Positions 33,312 to 41,258 of a DNA stretch of 64,000 nucleotides are shown here, piece by piece. Origin of the DNA: Nonomuraea sediminis (GTDB lineage: Bacteria; Actinomycetota; Actinomycetes; Streptosporangiales; Streptosporangiaceae); assembly GCF_018531495.1 (NCBI RefSeq), contig NZ_JAHDTI010000005.1, positions 186,001 to 250,000 on the forward strand, in the 5' to 3' direction. The translations under genes and the position numbers were made by a program. A model generated the notes under the pieces. It had not been told where the DNA came from and made no database searches. It saw only the letters and a program-made list of their open reading frames with translations. Position 1 is the stretch's first letter. Each line of letters starts with the position of its first letter.

Positions 33312-34186
33312 GAGGCCTTGTCCAGCGCCAGGTTGAGCTCGAGGACGTTGACCGCGGGCTCGCCCATGAAGCCGAGCGAGCGGCTGACGGTGTTGTCCTG
33401 GATGAGCTGCTTGACCTTGGCCAGGTCCATCTTGCGCTCGGTGGCCACCCGCTTGGCCTGCAGCTCGGCGTAGGCCACCGAGATGTGCGGGTCGAGCCCG
33501 GAACCGCTGGCCGTCACCGCGTCGGCGGGTACGGCGGGCGTCCCGGCGTCGCCCCTGACGGGTACGGTGCGACCGGCGGAGTAGTCCTCATCCGGCTTGC
33601 CGCACTCGACCTTGACGCCCTGGTACTCGGCGATGAACGGCTGGGCGGGGCAGGCCTGGTTGACGCTGACCACCCTGGTGACCTTGCCCGTGAAGGGGAA
33701 GACCTTCAGCACCGCGCCGACAGCGTCCGGCGTGCAGAACGGGCGGGCGCCGCTGACGCCCTCCAGCTCGCCGACCGCCTTGGAGCGGGCGCAGACCTGG
33801 GTGAGCAGCGACTGCTTACCCTCGTCGGGCTTGCCCTCGTCGTCCTTCTTGCCGGGCACCGGCAGCATGTCCACGATGTCCTCGGGCCCCAGGTTGCTGG
33901 CGCTGGTCGAGGTCGGGTCGTAGCCGTCACCGGCCGCCGACGGGCGGGACTGGAAGTAGGTCTTGACGGGATTGCCGTCCTTGTCGGTGAAGAGCTGGCC
34001 GATGACCGCGCTGCCGACGTCCTTGCCGTCCTTCTGCACGATCGAGCCGTTGGCCTTGCCGTTGAACACGGCCTGCGCGACCCCGGTGGTGACCAGCGGG
34101 TAGATCAGGCCCAGCAGCACGGTCAGGACGACGACCGCCCTGATCGCGGCCAGGTGCTGGCGGATCCAGCTTGGCATGCGTTCCAT
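33308..34186 (-). CDS. kdpC: KdpC with a long Cys-containing insertion
   Basis: Subunit C of the K+-transporting ATPase, 292 residues against about 190-210 in most bacteria. The membrane anchor (IRAVVVLTVLLGLIYPLVTT) and core motifs are intact: YFQSRPSAAGDGYD, SNLGPED, TASGSGLDPHIS and VNVLELNLAL. Between SNLGPED (97-103) and VPADAVTAS (219-227) lies an extra block of roughly 105 residues, acidic at first and containing Cys132, Cys151, Cys179 and Cys195. The insert faces the outside. The start is adjacent to the kdpB stop with no gap. Confidence 0.92.
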   Translation of the reverse strand: MERMPSWIRQHLAAIRAVVVLTVLLGLIYPLVTTGVAQAVFNGKANGSIVQKDGKDVGSAVIGQLFTDKDGNPVKTYFQSRPSAAGDGYDPTSTSASNLGPEDIVDMLPVPGKKDDEGKPDEGKQSLLTQVCARSKAVGELEGVSGARPFCTPDAVGAVLKVFPFTGKVTRVVSVNQACPAQPFIAEYQGVKVECGKPDEDYSAGRTVPVRGDAGTPAVPADAVTASGSGLDPHISVAYAELQAKRVATERKMDLAKVKQLIQDNTVSRSLGFMGEPAVNVLELNLALDKAS

Positions 34187-36283
34187 TTATGACATCCCCG
34201 GAAGGAACTGGATGACCAGGTCGATGAGCTTGATGCCGATGAACGGCGCGATGATGCCGCCGAGGCCGTACAGGTAGAGGTTGCAGCTGAGCAGCTTGGA
34301 GGCGCTGGACGGCTTGTAGCGGACGCCGCGCAGCGACAGCGGGATCAGCGCGACGATGACGATCGCGTTGAAGATGACGGCGGCCAGGATCGCCGACTGC
34401 GGGCTGTGCAGGCGCATGATGTTCAGCGCGTCCAGGCCCGGGTACACCGCCGCGAACATCGCGGGAATGATCGCGAAGTACTTGGCGATGTCGTTGGCGA
34501 TCGAGAAGGTGGTCAGCGCCCCTCGGGTGATGAGCAGCTGCTTGCCGATCTCGACGATCTCGATGAGCTTGGTCGGGTTGGAGTCCAGGTCGACCATGTT
34601 GCCCGCCTCCTTGGCGGCGGACGTGCCGGTGTTCATCGCCACGCCCACGTCGGCCTGGGCCAGCGCGGGAGCGTCGTTGGTGCCGTCACCGGTCATGGCG
34701 ACCAGGCGGCCGCCCTCCTGCTCCTTCCTGATCAGCGCGAGCTTGTCCTCGGGCGTGGCCTCGGCCAGGAAGTCGTCGACTCCCGCCTCGTCGGCGATGG
34801 CCTTGGCGGTCAGCGGGTTGTCACCCGTGATCATGACGGTGCGGATGCCCATCCGGCGCATCTCGTCGAAGCGCTCCCGCATGCCCTCCTTGACGACGTC
34901 CTTGAGGTGGATGACGCCGAGGACCTTGGTCTTCTCGGCCACCACCAGCGGGGTGCCGCCGGAGGCCGAGATGCCGTCCACGATGTGGCCGACCTGCTCG
35001 GTGGGGTGTCCGCCGTTGTCGCGGACCCACTTCATCACCGCGGTCGCGGCGCCCTTGCGGATCTGGCTCCCGTCCACGTCCACACCCGACATACGGGTCT
35101 GGGCGGTGAAGGGAATCCAGTGGGCGTTGTGCACATCGCGTTCCCGCAGGCCGTACCGTTGTTTGGCGAAGATCACGATGGACCTGCCCTCGGGCGTCTC
35201 GTCGGCCAGCGACGACAGCTGCGCCGCCTCGGCGAGCTCCTGCTCGCTCACCCCTTCGACGGGGACGAACTCGCCGGCCTGCCGGTTGCCCAGCGTGATG
35301 GTGCCGGTCTTGTCCAGCAGCAGTGTGGAGACGTCACCCGCAGCCTCGACGGCGCGGCCGGACATGGCCAGCACGTTGCGCTGGACCAGGCGGTCCATGC
35401 CCGCGATGCCGATCGCCGACAGCAGCGCGCCGATCGTGGTCGGGATGAGGCAGACCAGCAGCGAGACCAGCACCACGCCGGTGACGCCGTTGCCGTTCAG
35501 CGCGAGCGAGTCGGCCACGCCCGGGTTGATCTGCTTGGAGTAGATCGCCAGCGGCTGCATCGTGACCGTGGCGACCAGGAAGATGATCGTCAGGGCTGCG
35601 AGCAGGATGTTCAGCGCGATCTCGTTGGGCGTCTTCTGCCGGTTGGCGCCCTCGACGAGGGCGATCATCCGGTCGATGAACGACTCGCCGGGCTTCTGCG
35701 TGATCTTGACGACGATCCTGTCCGACAGCACCTTCGTGCCGCCGGTCACCGCGGACCTGTCGCCGCCGGACTCACGGATGACCGGGGCGGACTCGCCGGT
35801 GATGGCCGACTCGTCCACGCTCGCGATGCCCTCGATCACGTCGCCGTCACCCGGGATGATCTCCCCGGCCTCGACGACCACGACGTCGCCCTGCTTGAGC
35901 TCGGGCGCGGGGACGACCTCGCCGGACCGCAGGCGCGCCATTGTGTCGGTCTTGGCCTTGCGCAGCGTGGCCGCCTGGGCCTTGCCGCGCCCTTCGGCGA
36001 CGGCCTCGGCCAGGTTGGCGAACACCACGGTCAGCCACAGCCACACCACGATGGCCCAGCCGAAGAACGACGGCTCGGCGATCGCCAGCACGGTGGTGAA
36101 CACCGCGCCGATCTCGACGATGAACATGACGGGGTTGCGCCACAGCGTCCCGGGGTTCAGCTTCCTGAGCGCGTCGGGCAGCGAGGTGATCAGCTGTTTC
36201 GGATCCAGCAGACCGCCGCCGACCCGCCCGTTCTTCTGCGGCGCGGGAGCCTTGCCCGGCGCTTCCAGCACTGGGGTTGACAT
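34187..36283 (-). CDS. kdpB: KdpB ATPase subunit
   Basis: P-type ATPase subunit of 698 residues that hydrolyses ATP to drive K+ uptake. The phosphorylated aspartate is Asp324 in LLLDKTGTITLG; the A-domain TGESAPV motif (site of inhibitory serine phosphorylation in E. coli) and the TGDGTNDAPALAQADVG hinge are intact. Seven or so membrane helices. One base separates its start from the kdpA stop. Confidence 0.96.
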   Translation of the reverse strand: MSTPVLEAPGKAPAPQKNGRVGGGLLDPKQLITSLPDALRKLNPGTLWRNPVMFIVEIGAVFTTVLAIAEPSFFGWAIVVWLWLTVVFANLAEAVAEGRGKAQAATLRKAKTDTMARLRSGEVVPAPELKQGDVVVVEAGEIIPGDGDVIEGIASVDESAITGESAPVIRESGGDRSAVTGGTKVLSDRIVVKITQKPGESFIDRMIALVEGANRQKTPNEIALNILLAALTIIFLVATVTMQPLAIYSKQINPGVADSLALNGNGVTGVVLVSLLVCLIPTTIGALLSAIGIAGMDRLVQRNVLAMSGRAVEAAGDVSTLLLDKTGTITLGNRQAGEFVPVEGVSEQELAEAAQLSSLADETPEGRSIVIFAKQRYGLRERDVHNAHWIPFTAQTRMSGVDVDGSQIRKGAATAVMKWVRDNGGHPTEQVGHIVDGISASGGTPLVVAEKTKVLGVIHLKDVVKEGMRERFDEMRRMGIRTVMITGDNPLTAKAIADEAGVDDFLAEATPEDKLALIRKEQEGGRLVAMTGDGTNDAPALAQADVGVAMNTGTSAAKEAGNMVDLDSNPTKLIEIVEIGKQLLITRGALTTFSIANDIAKYFAIIPAMFAAVYPGLDALNIMRLHSPQSAILAAVIFNAIVIVALIPLSLRGVRYKPSSASKLLSCNLYLYGLGGIIAPFIGIKLIDLVIQFLPGMS

Positions 36284-36284
36284 A

Positions 36285-37946
36285 TCAGGACAGTCCTTCT
36301 GCGAACGGCCCGAGCGCGAGCGCCGGGAGGAACGTGAGCGCGACGAGGATGATCGTCACGCCGACCACCATGCCGACGAACTGCGGACGGTGGGTGGGCA
36401 GCGTGCCCGCCGAGGCAGGCACAGGCGCCTGCGCCGCGAGCGACCCGGCCAGGCCGAGGGCCAGGATGATGGGCAGGAAGCGGCCGAACACCATGGCCAG
36501 GCCGAGCGCCACGTCGTACCACGGGGTGTTGACGGTGATGCCGGCGAAGGCCGAGCCGTTGTTGTTGGCGGCGCTGGTGAAGGCGTAGAGCACCTCCGAC
36601 AGGCCGTGCGGCCCGCTGTTGAGCATGCTCGCCCGCTGCTCCGCCGAGCCCATCGCCAGGGCGGTGCCGATCAGCACCAGCACCGGCGTGACCAGGAAGT
36701 AGCACGAGGCCAGTTTGATCTCGCGGGCGCCGATCTTCTTGCCCAGGTATTCCGGCGTCCGGCCGACCATCAGGCCCGCCACGAACACCGTGATCACGGC
36801 CAGGATCAGCATGCCGTACAGGCCGGAGCCCACACCGCCGGGCGCGACCTCGCCCAGCATCATGTTGAACATCGTCATCATGCCGCCGAACGGCGTGTAG
36901 GAGTCGTGGAAGGAGTTCACGGCTCCGGTCGAGGTCAGCGTGGTGGCTGCGGCGAAGGTGGCGGAGTCGGAGACGCCGAAGCGGACCTCCTTGCCCTCCA
37001 TCGCCGCGCCCACGGCCTGCGGCACGGTCGCGTTGCCCGACAGCTCGAAGACGTTGGTCAGCACCACGCTCATCAGGGCGATCGTGGCCATCACGGCGAG
37101 GATGGCGTAGCCCTGCTTGACCTGGCCGACCATCTTGCCGAAGGTGCGCGGCAGCGCGAACGGGATGAGGAGGATCAGGAAGATCTCGAACCAGTTCGTC
37201 CAGTTCGTGGTGTTCTCGAAGGGGTGGGCGGAGTTGGCGTTGTAGAAACCGCCACCGTTGGTGCCCAGCTCCTTGATGACCTCCTGGCTGGCCACCGGGC
37301 CGCCGGTGATGGTCTGGCTGCCGCCGGTCAGCGTGGTGATCGTGTGCGGGTCGGCCAGGTTCTGGATCAGGCCGCCCGCCACCAGCACCAGCGCGCCGAC
37401 GAAGGCGATGGGCAGCAGGATGCGGATCGAACCGCGGACCAGGTCGACCCAGAAGTTGCCCAGCGTGTCGGACTTGTTGCGGGCGAAGCCGCGCACCAGC
37501 GCGATCGCCACCGCCATGCCGACGGCCGCCGAGACGAAGTTCTGCACCGCCAGCGCGCCCATCTGCACCAGGTAGCCCATGGTGGACTCACCGGAGTAGG
37601 CCTGCCAGTTGGTGTTGGTGACGAAGCTGATCGCGGTGTTCCACGCGATGTGGTCGGTGACGGGCTTCATGCCGATGGTGAGCGGGAGCTTGTCCTGCAG
37701 GCGCTGCATGCCGTACACGACCAGGATGGAGATCACCGAGAAGGCCAGCACGCTGCGGGCGTAGACGCCCCAGCGCTGCTCGGAGTCGGGGCGCACGCCG
37801 ATCAGCTTGTAGATGACCCGCTCGACGGCGTTGTGCTTGGTCCCGCTGTAGACCCGGTACATGTAGTCGCCGAACGGCTTGTGCACCAGGCAGAGCGCGA
37901 CGATCAGGGAGACGAGGAAGATGATCCCCGCTGCTGTGGCGCTCAT
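36285..37946 (-). CDS. kdpA: KdpA K+-channel subunit
   Basis: Integral membrane subunit of 553 residues that forms the selectivity filter and K+ tunnel, superfamily of K+ transporters. Conserved filter-loop segments are visible, such as WNTAISFVTNTNWQAYSGES, LGTNGGGFYNANSAHPFENTT and TSAANNNGSAFAGI. The ATG shares one base with the kdpF stop (TGATG). Confidence 0.96.
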   Translation of the reverse strand: MSATAAGIIFLVSLIVALCLVHKPFGDYMYRVYSGTKHNAVERVIYKLIGVRPDSEQRWGVYARSVLAFSVISILVVYGMQRLQDKLPLTIGMKPVTDHIAWNTAISFVTNTNWQAYSGESTMGYLVQMGALAVQNFVSAAVGMAVAIALVRGFARNKSDTLGNFWVDLVRGSIRILLPIAFVGALVLVAGGLIQNLADPHTITTLTGGSQTITGGPVASQEVIKELGTNGGGFYNANSAHPFENTTNWTNWFEIFLILLIPFALPRTFGKMVGQVKQGYAILAVMATIALMSVVLTNVFELSGNATVPQAVGAAMEGKEVRFGVSDSATFAAATTLTSTGAVNSFHDSYTPFGGMMTMFNMMLGEVAPGGVGSGLYGMLILAVITVFVAGLMVGRTPEYLGKKIGAREIKLASCYFLVTPVLVLIGTALAMGSAEQRASMLNSGPHGLSEVLYAFTSAANNNGSAFAGITVNTPWYDVALGLAMVFGRFLPIILALGLAGSLAAQAPVPASAGTLPTHRPQFVGMVVGVTIILVALTFLPALALGPFAEGLS

Positions 37947-38035
37947 CAGAACCGCTCCGGAAAGAGCAGGGCCGCGACCATGAAGATCACCAGCAGGACG
38001 GCCATACCGAGCCCGGTGGCGTTGATCACGCTCAC
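37946..38035 (-). CDS. kdpF: KdpF small subunit
   Basis: Single-helix peptide of 29 residues, the same length as E. coli KdpF, beginning at a GTG and ending ALLFPERF, a typical actinobacterial KdpF tail. It stabilises the Kdp complex in the membrane. The GTG overlaps the stop of the preceding 27-residue gene (GTGA), and its stop overlaps kdpA, so the whole set is coupled. Confidence 0.85.
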   Translation of the reverse strand: MSVINATGLGMAVLLVIFMVAALLFPERF

Positions 38036-38115
38036 AGGCGTTCCACCGCCTTCACGACAAACCCGAAGATCACGAAGATCGCGATCGTCAGGACGACGAA
38101 GATGACGTCTGCCAT
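38032..38115 (-). CDS. 27-residue membrane peptide leading the kdp operon
   Basis: A tiny gene from ATG 38115 with GAGGAGTGGGG just upstream, so its translation signal is the strongest in the operon. The product is one hydrophobic helix (VIFVVLTIAIFVIFGFVV) with a charged end KAVERL. It overlaps kdpF by four bases. Similar short peptides precede kdpF in other actinobacteria as I recall, usually unannotated. It may be a second KdpF-like accessory helix or a translational leader; no function is demonstrated. Confidence 0.7.
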   Translation of the reverse strand: MADVIFVVLTIAIFVIFGFVVKAVERL

Positions 38116-38285
38116 CCCCACTCCTCTGATCCGGATGTGAATTGCTTGCAGGGGACAGCAAATAACGGGAAATGACCGATATTGCCTTTCTTGACGGCTT
38201 TCATACGACTCGGCGCTGAGAATTGACACCTTCCATACGCCACGCCTCACCAGCCCAAACCGGGGCGTCAGCGCGCCGTACCTGA
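38116..38285 (-). promoter_or_regulatory. kdp operon leader and promoter region
   Basis: 170 bases between the YbaB gene and the first kdp cistron. It must carry the K+-responsive KdpE site, but I could not identify a convincing repeat pair or -10/-35 on the minus strand. An AT-richer block (38150-38215) is the most likely promoter. The final GAGGAGTGGGG is the ribosome site of the 27-residue peptide. Confidence 0.35.
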
Positions 38286-38684
38286 TCACGAACGGCCCAG
38301 CCGGTCCATGGCCGTGGCGTGCGCGTCGAGGGCGCGCGTGAACGCGTCCTGAGCCCTGTCCAGTTGCTCCTGCAGAGAGCCGAGGACCTCGTCAGGGCCC
38401 AGCGCGTCCGTCACAAGGGCCAGCTCTCTGGCGACCGCGTCATCCTGCGCGAGCTGTACGGCACGCGTCACGGAATCGGCGAGCTCGTGGCTTTCCTGGC
38501 GCATCGCCCGTGGATCGAGCGCGACGCGCACCACCCTGCCCGTGTGATCCACCGTGGCGCGGACGTGCCCGTCCTCGCCCTCGCCCGTGATCGCGTGGAG
38601 CTCGGAGGCCGCCTCGTGCAGCCGGCGGATGGCGCGCTCGCTCTCGCCGATCATCCGATCCAGGTCTTCTGAAGAACCGAACAT
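38286..38684 (-). CDS. YbaB/EbfC family DNA-binding protein
   Basis: Protein of 132 residues, helix-strand-helix plan of nucleoid-associated YbaB: an N-terminal helix (SSEDLDRMIGESERAIRRLHEAAS), a strand pair (HVRATVDHTGRVVRVALDP) and a long C-terminal helix. I start at ATG 38684; longer readings have no support. In actinobacteria such YbaB copies often sit beside genes for secreted or WXG-like proteins, and here two such unknown genes diverge from it. Probably not the housekeeping recR-linked YbaB. Confidence 0.75.
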   Translation of the reverse strand: MFGSSEDLDRMIGESERAIRRLHEAASELHAITGEGEDGHVRATVDHTGRVVRVALDPRAMRQESHELADSVTRAVQLAQDDAVARELALVTDALGPDEVLGSLQEQLDRAQDAFTRALDAHATAMDRLGRS

Positions 38685-38758
38685 GCGACCGATCTTGGTG
38701 CGCACAGGTTGGGATGGATTGGCCCATTGATGGCCTGAATACGCCTTCTTGATGCGGA

Positions 38759-38771
38759 ATATGCGGCATAT
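38759..38771. promoter_or_regulatory. AT-rich palindrome between divergent genes
   Basis: ATATGC-G-GCATAT is a perfect 6-1-6 inverted repeat in the 126-base divergent promoter region between the YbaB gene and the 38811 gene. A shared operator is plausible. Confidence 0.35.
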
Positions 38772-38810
38772 CGGCATTTGAGAGGCTGTGGCGCCAGGAG
38801 GATGGAGGGC

Positions 38811-39122
38811 ATGGGGGATGATGACAAGCACATCAGTTCCACCGCGATCGGCCGGACGGCGCACGCGGTCGACCTTCACCTGACCGACCCGCTGCGCGGG
38901 TTCCGTGCAAGCGTCAAACCGCAGACCGATCTGCCGCCGGGGACGTTCGGCACCATCGGCGACCTGATCCTGGGCGGGGCCTACCGCGAGTTCCAGCTGC
39001 AGGTCGAGCAGATCGTCGCGGACGCGGTCACGGTGACCGAGCACTGGCAGCGGGACCTGGACCACGCCAGGAGGAACTGGCGGATCGCCGAGGACCTCGC
39101 ATGGACGGCGGTACCCGGGTGA
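38811..39122 (+). CDS. Hypothetical protein partnered with a YbaB gene
   Basis: Protein of 103 residues, predicted largely helical in its second half (YREFQLQVEQIVADAVTV, then TEHWQRDLDHARRNWRIAED). No signal peptide or membrane helix. AGGAGG lies nine bases before the ATG. Size and helical character recall actinobacterial WXG100/ESX-type small proteins, but no WXG motif is present, so I leave it unnamed. The next gene overlaps its stop. Confidence 0.65.
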   Translation: MGDDDKHISSTAIGRTAHAVDLHLTDPLRGFRASVKPQTDLPPGTFGTIGDLILGGAYREFQLQVEQIVADAVTVTEHWQRDLDHARRNWRIAEDLAWTAVPG

Positions 39123-39907
39123 GCGGATACGTCCCGCCCAGCCCGCCCACCGGCCGGTTCGGACCGCCCGTGCCGGTCTCGCACCCGCAGTCGCCCTTCT
39201 ACACCCAGGTCCGCCCGCCGACCGGATCCTTCGGCCCGCCGCCGCCCATGTCGCCGTCGGCAGCTGTGCGGACCTGGCGGATCGCCTCCGGCATGAGCGT
39301 GCTCACCGTGGCCACGTATCTGCTGGTGGAGGGCGCCCAGGGCAACGAGACGGCGATCCGCCACGCCAAGACCTCGTGGACCAACGCCCTGGGTGGGACG
39401 CTGGGGATCGAGGGCCAGATGATGCCCGGCGTGGAGACCGTACGCGAAGCCCTGCACGGCTGGCAGGCCGCCGACCGGGACGCGTTCGAGAAGGCGCTCA
39501 ACGCCTTCAACAGCCGCCTGGGAACGCTGAAGACGACGCTGGCCTACATGGGCGAGGGGATGGGACACCTGGCCGACGCCTACGCCGACTTCGACATGGC
39601 GCTGCGTTCGATCGGCGTGTCCCTCATCGTCGCGCTGGCCGGGCTGAAGACGGCACGCATGTTCCCCGCGACGGCCGCGGCGGCCGCCTTCGCCGAGGGC
39701 GTCGCGGTCAAGTCGGCCAACCTCGCCGTGATTGCCCTGCTCGGCCAGCTCGGCTACTTCGTGTCAGACGCCGCCACGAACCTGGCCCGCCTGCGCAGCG
39801 CCCTGCGCAACATCGAGACCGTGCTGCCCATCGGCCCTGGCGCGATCGACTTCCACACCACCGAGATCGACAAGACCGGCCTGACCACCTACGACCCACC
39901 CCCGTAG
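39119..39907 (+). CDS. Hypothetical protein with Pro-rich N-terminus and hydrophobic helices
   Basis: Protein of about 262 residues from a GTG overlapping the previous stop (GTGA); an ATG at 39101 is possible. The first 50 residues are rich in Pro, Gly and Ser (repeats of PPTG-FGPP). A helical core follows, with WXG100-like spacing around WTNALGG and LHGWQAADRDAF, then two hydrophobic segments (SIGVSLIVALAGLK and SANLAVIALLGQLGYFV). It may be a surface-exposed or type VII-linked protein. It meets glnX tail-to-tail. Confidence 0.65.
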   Translation: MSGYVPPSPPTGRFGPPVPVSHPQSPFYTQVRPPTGSFGPPPPMSPSAAVRTWRIASGMSVLTVATYLLVEGAQGNETAIRHAKTSWTNALGGTLGIEGQMMPGVETVREALHGWQAADRDAFEKALNAFNSRLGTLKTTLAYMGEGMGHLADAYADFDMALRSIGVSLIVALAGLKTARMFPATAAAAAFAEGVAVKSANLAVIALLGQLGYFVSDAATNLARLRSALRNIETVLPIGPGAIDFHTTEIDKTGLTTYDPPP

Positions 39908-39917
39908 ATCGGCGGCG

Positions 39918-41258
39918 TCAAGGCCGGTACTCGCCAAGGCGGGGCCTGACACCGGCCAGGGTCAGGGCGGCCACCAGCAGCGCGCCCGCCCCGGGGATGA
40001 GCCCCCACCCGGCCAGCGCGTCCTCGCCGTCGCGGATGGAACCCTCGAAATGGCTCTGGTTCACGCCGATGAACTGCTCGAGCGCCTTGTCGTAGCGGTC
40101 GAAGTGATAGTTGGAGTTGCCCGGCTGGTAGCTGGTGTTGAGGGCGACCGCATCGCGCAGCCGCCCCTGGTCGTGCAGCGCGCGCATCTTGCGGTCGTCG
40201 AGCTGGTAGGCGCGGTAGGCCGCCATGGTGGCCTCGGCGCGCTCCCGCTCGCCGGGGAAGGTGATGTTGCGCAGCGCCGTGCCGAAGTAGCCGGTCAGCG
40301 ACGTGGCCCCGGCCAGGCCCGCGTCGTAGGTGTCCAGCGTGGCGCCCGGCACCCCCGCCAGGCGCTGCGACTTGTCCAGGAAGCGCTGGGCGTAGACGGC
40401 CGAGCGGGACGGGTCGACCAGGAAGCGGCTCTCGTCGGCGTTGGCGTCGTAGCTGAGCCCCCGCGCCTGCGTGAGCGCGAGCACCGAGTCGAAGGCGTCC
40501 TTCTTGGCCACCCGCAGGTGTTCCGCCTCGGAGATCAGCAGCCCGCCGCCGAGACCGGTCAGCAGCAGCGCGCCCACGGTGGCCGGGGCCAGGAAGGCGT
40601 TCACCAGCCGGTGGAAGCGGCGGGCCAGCGCCGCCTGCAGCGCGACCAGGACTCCTGCCAGCAGCACACCGAGCACGATCACGAACACGGCCGACCGCTG
40701 CGCCGCCGACCACGCGTCCTGGTAGGCGGCCTCGATCGTGGCCGCGTTCGCCTTGGTCAGCCTGTCTGCCGCGGGCAGCACGGCCGACTTCATCAGGTCG
40801 GTGGCCTGCCGGTAGCGCTCAAGCGCCGCGGCCGGCGGCCGGCCGGGCGGATGCGGCTGCTGACTGTCGAGCAGGATCGCCTGCCCGGCCAGTTGCTCGT
40901 AGCGCCCCAGCCCGTCGATCACGTCGGCGAGCGTCTGTCCCCCGCCGACCGCCGCCGCCTGCTGCAGGTCCTTACTGGCCTGGGTACGGCGGGCGGCGTA
41001 GATCTCCAGCGCCTTGTCCCTGCCGACCCCGAGATCGCGGGCGGCGCCGACGAGCAGCACGTTGGCCACCTGGGCGTCCATGTCGTTGAGCGCGAAGTAC
41101 AGGTCCTGCGTGGCCACCACCTGCGGCCCCGTCCGGTGCCCGATGACCTGTAACCCGTCACGCACGCCGGAGACGGCCACGGCCAGCGTGACGCCGAGCG
41201 TGACGGCCAGGATCAGCGCGCCGCCGGCCAAGGCGCGCAGCCACTGCGGGGTGTTCAA
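39918..41258 (-). CDS. glnX: GlnX-like membrane sensor protein
   Basis: Membrane protein of 446 residues, similar in size to mycobacterial GlnX. One N-terminal helix (LAGGALILAVTLGVTLAVAVSG) precedes a long extracellular four-helix-bundle-like region; two central helices (AVFVIVLGVLLAGVLVALQ and LAPATVGALLLTGLGGGLLI), a second helical domain and a C-terminal helix follow. It overlaps pknG as ATGA. In mycobacteria GlnX passes amino-acid signals from lipoprotein GlnH to kinase PknG; here no glnH is adjacent. Confidence 0.75.
   Translation of the reverse strand: MNTPQWLRALAGGALILAVTLGVTLAVAVSGVRDGLQVIGHRTGPQVVATQDLYFALNDMDAQVANVLLVGAARDLGVGRDKALEIYAARRTQASKDLQQAAAVGGGQTLADVIDGLGRYEQLAGQAILLDSQQPHPPGRPPAAALERYRQATDLMKSAVLPAADRLTKANAATIEAAYQDAWSAAQRSAVFVIVLGVLLAGVLVALQAALARRFHRLVNAFLAPATVGALLLTGLGGGLLISEAEHLRVAKKDAFDSVLALTQARGLSYDANADESRFLVDPSRSAVYAQRFLDKSQRLAGVPGATLDTYDAGLAGATSLTGYFGTALRNITFPGERERAEATMAAYRAYQLDDRKMRALHDQGRLRDAVALNTSYQPGNSNYHFDRYDKALEQFIGVNQSHFEGSIRDGEDALAGWGLIPGAGALLVAALTLAGVRPRLGEYRP

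Noticed and set aside
38811..39907. ESX/WXG100 secretion pair.
   Set aside because: No WXG motif or C-terminal secretion signal could be identified; left as hypothetical.
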